Source: Verrucomicrobiales bacterium
Lineage (GTDB): Bacteria; Verrucomicrobiota; Verrucomicrobiia; Verrucomicrobiales; V1-33
Direction of reading: 5' to 3'
Assembly: GCA_023253575.1 (NCBI GenBank)
Contig: JALRGB010000604.1
Span: 1 to 5,899 of the forward strand
Length of the DNA stretch: 5,899 nucleotides
Shown here: positions 1 through 5,899 of the stretch, piece after piece
How positions within the stretch are numbered: the stretch's first letter is position 1
How the letters are laid out: every line of letters starts with the position of its first letter
The notes under the pieces: model-generated
Told to the model about the DNA's origin: nothing
The model's database searches: none
The model's input: the letters and a program-made list of their open reading frames with translations, nothing else
Translations under genes and position numbers: made by a program

Positions 1-1342
1 GTACCATCAAACGGCCGTAACGCTCGACGATTTCTGCCCAAGTATGATCCGCTTCGCGAGCGTCGAGCACGAAACTTTCACCATGGTCAAAACTTGGGAA
101 GGCCAGCGCTCCACCTGCGTGTTCTTCCTCGCACTGCCCTAACAAATTAGCGGCAAATGAGATCTGGGTTTTCACCTCTTTTTTGCAGTATCCGTAATAG
201 CTGTCCGCGATCAGGGTGACCATCACGCCGCGGGTGTCGCGGCAGGCGATTTTAAAGGCGGAGCCGCCGTTGTAGAGCTCATCCTCTTCTTGCCAGCACA
301 TGCCTTCGACTTTTTGCCGCGGGGTGGCCTCGGAGATGTGCGGCAGTCCGAGCGCCTTCTTTTTCAGAGTGACGAGGTGTGGAGCTAGAATCACGCACCC
401 GGTGTGGCCGCTCCATCCTCCGGTATCGAGGCGAGCATCGTTTTCCGGCAGGAACGGGTCGCCGGCATTGCCAAAGATGCTTTCGACAAAATCAAGATTC
501 GAAACCAGCACGCCCGGAGCGAAAAACCGGATTTCCATCGACTGGTGCCGGACGACGCCTGCGACTTCAGGGCAGACCATGGGACGCAGCAGGAGCGAGA
601 CAAACGTGAGGGCTCGCTCGGCGGCTTCCAAGTGGGACGTATACGGAAGCGTCAGCAGATCGTCCGGCGGAGTGAGGGCCGCTTTCAGCAGCCCGGCAAA
701 AACCCGCTTGGGCACGGACTTTTTATCGGCGGGAATGGGCAGCCCCCCATCAACAATGTGAAAGACCCCTTCCGTCGTGCGCCGGTCTTTGGCCGGATTG
801 TGACACACTCCCTGCTGCACTCGGTAACTCGATAAAATGGACGAAACAAAAGTGTCGCGGCCGGCCGGTAATGAAAGCTCCCGCGCCAGTCCGTGCCGCT
901 CCAGACTCAAGGCCCCCGAGGGTACCATCAGCTCGCCCGGAGCAAATACCCCAGCCGCCGCTTCCGCTAAATACGTCGACAGAAAATCGTGGATGGTCGA
1001 GTCCGCCGGACATAATGAATCACCCAAAAGTCGCATTTTTTCCTCGAAATTCGCCAGCAGTGAGCGGCCAAAATCAAGCAGTGGCGAGTCATCGGCATCT
1101 GGCGGCAGCGCGAATCCGCGCGAGGATAGCTTCAGATTTACCAAATCCAGCCGGCGAGCTCGGGCGGCCTCAGCCATTTCCGGGCTGGCAGAGAAACCAA
1201 GCGTCTCGTCAAGGGGTGTTGAGGTCATCACCCGATAGTTTAAGCAGAATCCATGCAAAGTCCCGCCGTCCCCGCTATCCTTCTCGTCCAAATTGCCTTT
1301 TAGCGTCAGCTCGTCTAAAATTTCGCATGTGATCGCTGTCAT
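1..1342 (-). CDS. PPi-type phosphoenolpyruvate carboxykinase-like protein, N-terminal part (3' end outside window)
   Basis: The minus strand is open without a stop from the ATG at 1342-1340 to base 1, giving 447 codons of a longer protein. The last third is strongly family-like: residues about 349-364 read CWQEEDELYNGGSAFK, followed by RDTRGVMVTLIADS (368-381), then YYGYCKKEVKTQIS (382-395) and EEEHAGGA. I associate this block with the PPi-dependent PEP carboxykinases (about 1100 residues), which interconvert PEP + CO2 + Pi and oxaloacetate + PPi in the cytoplasm. The Y-x-G-x-x-K-K pattern (Y382, G384, K387, K388) resembles the substrate/metal lysine region of ATP-PEPCK (Y-x-G-E-x-K-K). No P-loop is visible; it would lie downstream, outside the window. 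There is no signal peptide or membrane segment. An in-frame ATG at 1396 would add 18 residues but would run through most of the divergent spacer, so 1342 is preferred; neither start has a clear ribosome binding site. The reading frame is solid. The product name rests on motif memory and is moderate. The alternative is an uncharacterised conserved protein. Confidence 0.8.
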   Translation of the reverse strand, partial: MTAITCEILDELTLKGNLDEKDSGDGGTLHGFCLNYRVMTSTPLDETLGFSASPEMAEAARARRLDLVNLKLSSRGFALPPDADDSPLLDFGRSLLANFEEKMRLLGDSLCPADSTIHDFLSTYLAEAAAGVFAPGELMVPSGALSLERHGLARELSLPAGRDTFVSSILSSYRVQQGVCHNPAKDRRTTEGVFHIVDGGLPIPADKKSVPKRVFAGLLKAALTPPDDLLTLPYTSHLEAAERALTFVSLLLRPMVCPEVAGVVRHQSMEIRFFAPGVLVSNLDFVESIFGNAGDPFLPENDARLDTGGWSGHTGCVILAPHLVTLKKKALGLPHISEATPRQKVEGMCWQEEDELYNGGSAFKIACRDTRGVMVTLIADSYYGYCKKEVKTQISFAANLLGQCEEEHAGGALAFPSFDHGESFVLDAREADHTWAEIVERYGRLMV

Positions 1343-1411
1343 CCGACCGCGCTTCGTTTCTGGCGTACGGTGGATTTCCGTCGATTTTGGTGGCATCGAA
1401 TTTTTTGCGGC
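1343..1411. promoter_or_regulatory. Divergent intergenic region between the PEPCK-like and VTT genes
   Basis: These 69 bases separate two divergently transcribed starts, so promoters for both are expected here or just inside the opposite gene. I could not find a -35/-10 pair close enough to sigma-70 consensus to place one. The right half is A/T-rich and carries one copy of a short direct repeat described separately. The regulatory role is inferred from gene arrangement only. Confidence 0.35.
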
Positions 1412-1422
1412 ATGCGAATTTT
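1392..1422. repeat. Short direct repeat GGCAT(G)CGAATTTT spanning the VTT start
   Basis: Two near-identical copies lie at 1392-1404 (GGCATCGAATTTT) and 1409-1422 (GGCATGCGAATTTT), about 17-18 bases apart. The second contains the ATG of the VTT gene. The spacing is longer than one and a half helical turns. It could be a paired protein-binding site, a small local duplication, or chance. No function is visible. Confidence 0.4.
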
Positions 1423-2104
1423 ACGACTTTTTCTGATTTTGACGGTGGTGGTCATCATTCCTTTTGTGGTGTGGGGTGGCCGGTTTGAGGCGTGGTTTAC
1501 GGGTGAGGCGGCGGTGGCGTGGCTGCGCGGACTGGGTGCTTGGGGGTGGCTGGGTGGGGTTGGTTTGCTGGTGGCGGACGTGGTGTTGCCGGTTCCGGGG
1601 ACGGCGGTCATGAGTGCTTTGGGTTTTCTTTATGGGGTGTGGATCGGCGGGGCGATTGGTGCGGCGGGTTCATTTCTTTCCGGCAGCATGGCGTATGGTC
1701 TCACCCGGTGGATCAACCCGCGCTGGGCGGCTACGCTGGCTGGGGCGGCTGAAATCAAAAAATACGAGGCGTTATTTGCGCGTTCGGGTATTTGGATTGT
1801 GGCGTTGTCGCGCTGGCTGCCGGTGTTGCCGGAGGTGGTGGCCTGTTTGGCCGGGCTGAGCCGGATGCGGGCCCGCTTGTTTTTTCCGGCGCTGGCTTGT
1901 GGCTCACTGCCGCTCGGATTTGCGTTTGCGGCCATCGGGGCGGCGGGTCACCGCAATCCGGTGCTGGCCCTTGTCCTCAGCGCCCTCATTCCAGCGGTGT
2001 TGATTTTTGCGGGTCGACGCTGGCTGGGGGAAGGTCAAGGGACGGCCGCCGACGGGAGGGATCATCGCGCGCGAGATCAGCGGGATCAGGACCGCTCCGG
2101 CTGA
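1412..2104 (+). CDS. VTT (TVP38/TMEM64, DedA-type) membrane protein
   Basis: This 230-residue polytopic inner-membrane protein belongs to the VTT/SNARE-associated family (TVP38/TMEM64 and DedA relatives). Bacterial DedA relatives include undecaprenyl-phosphate and phospholipid flippases, but the substrate of this one cannot be read. A hydrophobic helix covers about residues 5-21. The family core follows: a proline-containing re-entrant stretch VVLPVPGTAVMSALGF (57-72), a glycine-rich segment FLYGVWIGGAIGAAG (72-86), an Arg-rich loop, then SRWLPVLPEVVACLAGL (133-149) with the characteristic R-x-x-P-x-x-P pattern (R134, P137, P140). Two more hydrophobic helices lie near 157-177 and 182-200. The tail (205-230) is hydrophilic with Arg-Asp runs and looks disordered. 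The ATG at 1412 is chosen because it directly precedes the first membrane helix; an ATG at 1370 would add 14 residues of unhelpful sequence and consume the divergent spacer. No Shine-Dalgarno is visible. Codon use is very rich in G-ending codons. Confidence 0.85.
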   Translation: MRILRLFLILTVVVIIPFVVWGGRFEAWFTGEAAVAWLRGLGAWGWLGGVGLLVADVVLPVPGTAVMSALGFLYGVWIGGAIGAAGSFLSGSMAYGLTRWINPRWAATLAGAAEIKKYEALFARSGIWIVALSRWLPVLPEVVACLAGLSRMRARLFFPALACGSLPLGFAFAAIGAAGHRNPVLALVLSALIPAVLIFAGRRWLGEGQGTAADGRDHRARDQRDQDRSG

Positions 2105-2108
2105 AGGC

Positions 2109-2138
2109 GGCCGGTGGTTGGCCGGTGATTGGCCGTTG
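2109..2138. repeat. Tandem 11-base repeat GGCCGGTGRTT (about 2.7 copies)
   Basis: Just after the VTT stop, GGCCGGTGGTT (2109-2119) is followed immediately by GGCCGGTGATT (2120-2130) and a degenerate third copy beginning GGCCGTTG (2131-2138). GGCC is self-complementary, so short 4-bp stems are possible, but no T-tract follows and it is not a standard intrinsic terminator. The rest of the 2105-2270 gap holds G-rich sequence and a GGAGGA at 2202-2207. That GGAGGA is about 63 bases from the chosen permease start, too far to serve it. I see no credible small gene in the gap. Confidence 0.6.
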
Positions 2139-2270
2139 GCGGTCAGGCCTCTGGGTCGGACTTATTGCCTGTGGGGGTGGAGTGGGGCGTTTTGGTCTGC
2201 GGGAGGAACTTGAGAGCGAGTGCAAATGAATGGCTGACATGCGGCATGATTTCTGGCAATCGTGTCGTGT

Positions 2271-3617
2271 ATGCCACCCAGCACGACCACTCTTCTGATG
2301 CTTGCCGTCGCCGCGATTGCGATCCTAGTGATCTTGGTGACGTGGCGGAAAATGAATGCCTTTATTGCGTTGTTTATGGCCTCGCTGGTTGTGGGGGTGG
2401 GGGCGGGCCTTGGGCCGATGGCCACGCTGAAACATTTTCAGGACGGGCTGGGGGCCACCATGGGTGGGATTGCGGCGGTTATTGCGTTGGGGGCGATGTT
2501 GGGGAAGCTGTTGGCCGAGTCGGGGGCGGCGCAGGTGTTGGCGGAGCGGTTTAGCGCTTTTTTCGGACCGCAGCGGGTTGGTTGGTGTGTGGCGGCCCTC
2601 GCGGTGTCTGTGGGTTTGGTGACGTGGTTTGCGGTGGGGCTGCTGTTGTTGCTGCCGGTTTTGATTACGCTTTCGAGGGAGACCAAGCGTCCGTTTTTAC
2701 TGCTAGCGATTCCGTTGTTGTCCTTTTTGTCGGTGATGCATGGACTGATGCCGCCGCATCCTGGGCCGGTGGCGGCCATTGCGGCGTTGGGGGCGAACAC
2801 GGGTGCGGTTCTGGGGTGGGGGTTTGTCATTGGGCTACCTACGGCGGCGGTGGCGGGACCGCTTTTTGCGCGACTGGCAGCCCGTCATGTGCAGGCGGAT
2901 CCGCCGGCGGTGGTGCGGCCGTCGTCGGTGGTTCGTCCTCGTCCGACTTTTGGCGTGACGGCGGGTATTGTCGGGCTGCCGATTGGTTTGATGATGTTGG
3001 GCACGGCGGCTGAATTGTGTTTGCCGGCGGGGCAGCCGTTGCGTGGTGCGCTCACGGCGGTGGGCCATCCGGTTTTTGCCTTGGTTATTTCGGTGCTGGC
3101 GGCCGGGTGGTTTTTTCAGCGGGCCTGTGGATTCACCCGTAGTGAATTGCTGGGGTTTACGGAGGCGAGTGTGGCTGGTATTGGCATGGCTTTGCTGGTG
3201 GTGGCTGGCGGCGGTGGGTTTGCTCGCGTCCTGCGGGAAGCCGGGGTGGCTAACGCCATGGGTGAACTGGCCGGGACCCTGCACCTGCCGCCCCTGTTGT
3301 ATGCGTGGATGGTGGCCGCCTTTATCCGGGTGGCCACCGGATCAGCCACCGTGGCCATCACGGCTGCCGCCGGCATCATGGCGCCGCTCCTCCAGACCGA
3401 TCCTGGCATCCATCGCGAAATGCTCGTGCTCGCCATCGGTTGCGGGTCATTGTTCCTTTCCCATCTCAACGACGGCGGATTCTGGATCGTCAAAGAAAGC
3501 CTCGGCCTCACGGTCGGGCAGACGTTGCGCACCTGGACCGTCACGGAAACCCTCATCGGCCTGACCGGGCTCGTCCTTGTCTTGGCCGTCAATGCCCTGC
3601 TTCACTTGTCCTCATGA
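2271..3617 (+). CDS. GntP-family permease (gluconate/hydroxy-acid:H+ symporter type)
   Basis: This 448-residue, entirely hydrophobic inner-membrane transporter has the usual length of the GntP family (GntP, GntT, IdnT, DsdX), whose members import gluconate, other sugar acids or D-serine with protons. Family signatures are clear: HGLMPPHPGP (157-166), GGGGFARVL (313-321), RVATGSATVA (353-362) and SHLNDGGFWIVKE (397-409). These lie among roughly 12 membrane segments, with a hydrophilic loop near 204-226 that has a small internal repeat (VVRPSSVVRPRP). The substrate cannot be assigned from sequence. The ATG at 2271 is preferred over an in-frame GTG at 2262 because relatives begin directly before the first helix; a stop at 2247-2249 bounds the frame. 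There is no Shine-Dalgarno. The stop overlaps the start of the M19 peptidase gene (ATGA), implying co-transcription. Codon usage changes markedly near 3240, from G/T-ending to C-ending, with no break in the protein. Confidence 0.93.
   Translation: MPPSTTTLLMLAVAAIAILVILVTWRKMNAFIALFMASLVVGVGAGLGPMATLKHFQDGLGATMGGIAAVIALGAMLGKLLAESGAAQVLAERFSAFFGPQRVGWCVAALAVSVGLVTWFAVGLLLLLPVLITLSRETKRPFLLLAIPLLSFLSVMHGLMPPHPGPVAAIAALGANTGAVLGWGFVIGLPTAAVAGPLFARLAARHVQADPPAVVRPSSVVRPRPTFGVTAGIVGLPIGLMMLGTAAELCLPAGQPLRGALTAVGHPVFALVISVLAAGWFFQRACGFTRSELLGFTEASVAGIGMALLVVAGGGGFARVLREAGVANAMGELAGTLHLPPLLYAWMVAAFIRVATGSATVAITAAAGIMAPLLQTDPGIHREMLVLAIGCGSLFLSHLNDGGFWIVKESLGLTVGQTLRTWTVTETLIGLTGLVLVLAVNALLHLSS
2393..2468 (+). 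other. Two adjacent G-quadruplex-type motifs in the permease coding strand
   Basis: Two stretches satisfy the simple rule of four G-runs of at least three with loops of up to seven bases. 2393-2414 is G5-T-G5-C-G3-CCTT-G3. 2445-2468 is G3-CT-G5-CCACCAT-G3-T-G3. Both are on the coding strand, so the mRNA could also fold. A third motif of the same kind lies in the VTT gene at 1534-1559. They may simply reflect Gly/Val-rich membrane protein written with G-ending codons. Folding is not shown. Confidence 0.35.
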
Positions 3618-4735
3618 ATCCACCCTTCGTCTTTGATGTCCATTTGGACCTCGCGCTCAATGCCATCGAATGGAACCGCGACCTCCGGCTGCCGCTGGAC
3701 CAGCTGCGGAAAAGCGAGGCGCATCTGAGTGATAAGCCCGGTCGCGGTCGGGGTACCGTCACCCTGCCGGAAATGCGGCGCGCCCGCGTCGGTCTCTGCG
3801 TTGCCACGCAGCTGGCACGCCTCGAACATGATGCCTATAGCCCGGTTTTTGGATGGCGGTCGTCGGCCCAAGCCTGGGCCATGACTCAAGCCCAGCTCGC
3901 CTGGTACCAGGCGATGGAGGAGGCTGGCGAAATGGTGCAAATTCGCGATCTGGCTGCCCTTGATGCCCATGTGGCCGCGTGGCAAGCCGCCGATGATGCC
4001 ACTGCTGCGACGTTGCCAATCGGCTATGTCCTTAGTCTGGAGGGCGCTGATTCATTGATTTCGCTGTCGCATCTGGAGCGGGCGTATGTGTCGGGACTGC
4101 GCGCCATCGGGCCTGCTCATTACGGTCCGGGCGTGTACGCGCAGGGTACGGATGCCGTTGGGGGTTTTCCACAGGGCGGACTTGAGCTGTTGCGGGAAAT
4201 CGACCGCTTGGGCATGATTTTGGACGTCACGCATTTGAGTGACGAGTGTTTCTGGCAGGCGTTGGATAATTTTTCCGGTCCGGTCTGGGCCAGTCACCAC
4301 AATGTTCGGGCTCTGGTACCGCATCAGCGGCAGCTGAGCGATGACATGTTTCGTGCTCTGGTTGACCGTGGTGCGGTGGTTGGGCTGGCCCTCGATGCGT
4401 GGATGATGGTGCCTGGCTGGCAGCGCGGCCACACCACGCCGCAGTCGGCGGGCTTGTTCTTGAACACGCTGGTCGATCACTTGGACCACTATTGCCAGCT
4501 GGCGGGAAATTGCCATCACGTCGGACTCGGTACTGATCTGGACGGATGTTTTGGCACCGAACAGACGCCGCAGGATCTGGATTCCATTCATGATTTGCAA
4601 CGGTTGCCTGACCTGCTGGCCGCTCGCGGATTCAGCGAGGCCGACATTGCTAGAGTGATGCACGGCAATTTCCTCAGACATCTGCGTGCGGCGTGGGGCC
4701 GGTCGGATGCTCCGCTCTCGTCCTCCGGTGTATAA
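3614..4735 (+). CDS. M19-family (renal/membrane dipeptidase type) zinc dipeptidase, cytoplasmic
   Basis: This 373-residue metallo-dipeptidase has the TIM-barrel amidohydrolase fold of peptidase family M19, which cleaves dipeptides, often with a D-residue at the C-terminal side. The binuclear zinc site appears intact. FDVHLD supplies H10 and D12, SLEGAD gives the bridging E143, DVTHLSD gives H207, and ASHHNVRAL gives H228 (with R232). GLGTDLDG gives the substrate-side D308. The C-terminal GNFLR (351-355) is also family-like. No signal peptide or lipobox is present, so it should act in the cytoplasm, unlike the anchored mammalian enzyme after which the family is named. The ATG at 3614 overlaps the permease stop (ATGA) and is preceded only by a pyrimidine-rich stretch. 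It is chosen over upstream in-frame codons that would run far into the permease gene and precede the expected N-terminal DVHLD motif. The coupling suggests its substrate, or a related compound, is imported by the permease. The exact substrate is unknown. Confidence 0.93.
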   Translation: MNPPFVFDVHLDLALNAIEWNRDLRLPLDQLRKSEAHLSDKPGRGRGTVTLPEMRRARVGLCVATQLARLEHDAYSPVFGWRSSAQAWAMTQAQLAWYQAMEEAGEMVQIRDLAALDAHVAAWQAADDATAATLPIGYVLSLEGADSLISLSHLERAYVSGLRAIGPAHYGPGVYAQGTDAVGGFPQGGLELLREIDRLGMILDVTHLSDECFWQALDNFSGPVWASHHNVRALVPHQRQLSDDMFRALVDRGAVVGLALDAWMMVPGWQRGHTTPQSAGLFLNTLVDHLDHYCQLAGNCHHVGLGTDLDGCFGTEQTPQDLDSIHDLQRLPDLLAARGFSEADIARVMHGNFLRHLRAAWGRSDAPLSSSGV

Positions 4736-4752
4736 CCTCACTGCTTTCCCTC

Positions 4753-5899
4753 ATGCCCCGTTATCCTGTGAACCGTTTCTTGATGCTCCTCGAGTCCCTC
4801 TCCAGCGGCCGCTGGTTCCTGCGGGTCGGCCTCGGTCTTGCCGCCGTCGGCTGGATAGCCCCGGCCTGGGCGGACAATAGCCGTGCGACGTGGAAGAATA
4901 CGCGTCTGATCGGGGCCCCCGGAAAACCGTCGGAAATGACCGCCGTCCGCGCCTATCCCGGACTGCCCGTGCGGCGGCCGGTCGCCATCGAACGCGAACC
5001 CGGCACCAACCGGTTGCTGGTGCTCGAGAATCTGGCCTGGGATGAATACAAAAGCTCGCTGAAACGGTTTGTGGACGATCCAGAGGCTGAGGAACTGGAA
5101 ACACTCATGGAAATTCCAGGTACTTCGGAGGTCGCTTACAGTCTGTGTTTTCACCCGCGTTTCGAGGAAAACGGATATTTTTACATCGGGTCGAATGGAG
5201 TCGGGCCCGGGGAGCAGCATCATTCCCGCATCGTTCGTTACACGCTTTCGCGTCAGGCTCCATGGCGGGTGGTCGACGGGTCCGCCCTGAGTATTGTGTC
5301 GTGGCCGTCGAATGGTCACAACGGCGCGGCCGCGGCCTTCGGTCGCGATGGTATGCTGTACGTCACCAGCGGCGATGGCACTCCCAATGGCGATGCCAAT
5401 CTGGCCGGACAGGATACGTCGGCCCTGCTTTCGAAAGTCCTTCGCCTCGACGTCGATGGCGCGGAGGCCGGTCAAACGTACCGGGTGCCGGAGGACAATC
5501 CATTTATCGGGCAGGCTGGGGTGCGTCCTGAGACGTGGGCTTATGGGCTGCGTAATCCGTGGCGTCTCACGAGTGATAGGGAAACCGGGCAGATCTGGGT
5601 TGGGGAAAATGGCCAGGACTTGTGGGAATATGCGCATTTGCTGCAGCGCGGAGCCAATTATGGATGGAGCGCCTACGAGGGAAATCGGGTGTTTCAGGCT
5701 GGACGCCTGCGCGGGCCGGCGGCGGTGACTCCGCCGACGCTGGAGCATAATCACGCGCAATTTCGCTCGCTGACCGGCGGTTTTGTCTATCGCGGCGCGA
5801 AGTTTCCTGAGCTCCGCGGCGCTTATATTTACGGTGATTACGCCACTGGGCGCGTCTGGGCCGCCCGGCACGATGGAGCCGCGCTTCTGTGGAATCGGG
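4753..5899 (+). CDS. Exported glucose/sorbosone dehydrogenase-like (PQQ sugar dehydrogenase type) protein, 3' end outside window
   Basis: The frame is open from the ATG at 4753 to the right edge (382 codons). Residues about 22-40 form a signal peptide (hydrophobic GLGLAAVGWIA, then an AWA-type cleavage site before D41), so the protein is exported. The beta-propeller family of soluble quinoprotein glucose dehydrogenase is recognisable in order: HNGAAAAFGRDGMLYVTSGD (189-208, with H189 at the place of the catalytic histidine), SKVLRLDVDG (227-236), YGLRNPWR (264-271, with the R267-N268 pair), WVGENGQDLWEYAHL (282-296), NYGWSAYEG (302-310) and GGFVYRGAKFPELRGAYIYG (342-361). Such enzymes oxidise aldoses to lactones in the periplasm, usually with PQQ and calcium. 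Many relatives have unknown substrates, and some continue into a cytochrome c domain, which here would be beyond the window. It starts 17 bases after the M19 stop with no Shine-Dalgarno, so it is probably in the same operon. An ATG at 4783 is a possible alternative start that keeps the signal peptide. Confidence 0.9.
   Translation, partial: MPRYPVNRFLMLLESLSSGRWFLRVGLGLAAVGWIAPAWADNSRATWKNTRLIGAPGKPSEMTAVRAYPGLPVRRPVAIEREPGTNRLLVLENLAWDEYKSSLKRFVDDPEAEELETLMEIPGTSEVAYSLCFHPRFEENGYFYIGSNGVGPGEQHHSRIVRYTLSRQAPWRVVDGSALSIVSWPSNGHNGAAAAFGRDGMLYVTSGDGTPNGDANLAGQDTSALLSKVLRLDVDGAEAGQTYRVPEDNPFIGQAGVRPETWAYGLRNPWRLTSDRETGQIWVGENGQDLWEYAHLLQRGANYGWSAYEGNRVFQAGRLRGPAAVTPPTLEHNHAQFRSLTGGFVYRGAKFPELRGAYIYGDYATGRVWAARHDGAALLWNR

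Noticed and set aside
300..835. Plus-strand open frames in the left region (300-761, 404-835) as genes
   Set aside because: They lie antisense to the continuous minus-strand PEPCK-like frame, have no recognisable motifs, and their translations look like GC-rich shadow sequence.
2105..2270. A promoter, terminator or leader peptide in the gap before the permease
   Set aside because: TTGAGA at 2210-2215 has no matching -10 at proper spacing. The GGCC repeats form only 4-bp stems with no T-tract. The ATG at 2226 gives only a three-codon frame, so nothing could be assigned with confidence.
3305..3613. Upstream extension of the M19 peptidase frame into the permease gene
   Set aside because: The extension would encode a His/Arg/Pro-rich leader out of frame with the permease, while the ATG at 3614 sits just before the expected N-terminal D-V-H-L-D zinc motif.
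4052..4741. A 229-codon minus-strand open frame opposite the M19 peptidase
   Set aside because: It is antisense to the peptidase, whose zinc ligands and C-terminal family motif are intact across this stretch. The antisense protein is not recognisable.
4738..5871. A 377-codon minus-strand open frame opposite the dehydrogenase
   Set aside because: The plus strand here encodes clear glucose/sorbosone dehydrogenase motifs in order. The antisense translation has no recognisable domain and is Arg/Pro-rich, as expected of a shadow frame.
1..5899. Mobile elements, CRISPR arrays, tRNA or rRNA genes, defence systems
   Set aside because: No transposase or recombinase motifs, terminal inverted repeats, regularly spaced repeats, cloverleaf-like segments or rRNA signatures were seen on either strand.

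Overview
The window looks like ordinary chromosomal metabolic sequence from a moderately GC-rich bacterium. It holds five protein-coding genes, two of them cut by the window edges. I see no mobile element, CRISPR array, tRNA or rRNA. The closest match I recognise is the PVC group (Verrucomicrobiota or Planctomycetota). The reasons are the soluble-glucose-dehydrogenase-type protein, the large PPi-PEPCK-like protein, and the absence of recognisable Shine-Dalgarno sequences before any of the five starts. This placement is inference; no marker gene is present.

Layout. On the minus strand, 1342 down to 1 is the first 447 codons of a large protein that resembles the PPi-type phosphoenolpyruvate carboxykinase family; it continues off the left edge. 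A 69-base divergent spacer separates it from a plus-strand series. That series starts with a VTT/TVP38-DedA-type membrane protein (1412-2104). A 166-base gap with a small GC-rich tandem repeat follows. Then come a GntP-family permease (2271-3617), a cytoplasmic M19 (renal/membrane dipeptidase family) peptidase (3614-4735) that overlaps the permease by an ATGA junction, and, 17 bases on, an exported glucose/sorbosone dehydrogenase-like protein (4753 to beyond 5899).

How they may work together. The permease and peptidase are almost certainly co-transcribed and translationally coupled, so the transporter probably imports something the M19 enzyme hydrolyses or that shares its pathway. The dehydrogenase probably lies in the same transcription unit. 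One reading is periplasmic aldose oxidation followed by aldonate uptake through GntP. The other is uptake and cleavage of small dipeptide-like or D-amino-acid compounds. The sequence does not decide between them. The PPi-PEPCK-like gene is divergently transcribed and would act in central carbon metabolism (oxaloacetate/PEP interconversion).

The most useful points for follow-up are the identity of the unlabelled minus-strand gene, the coupled permease-peptidase pair, the change of codon usage inside the permease gene, and a group of G-quadruplex-like motifs in the coding strand. I did not find a convincing new biological system here.
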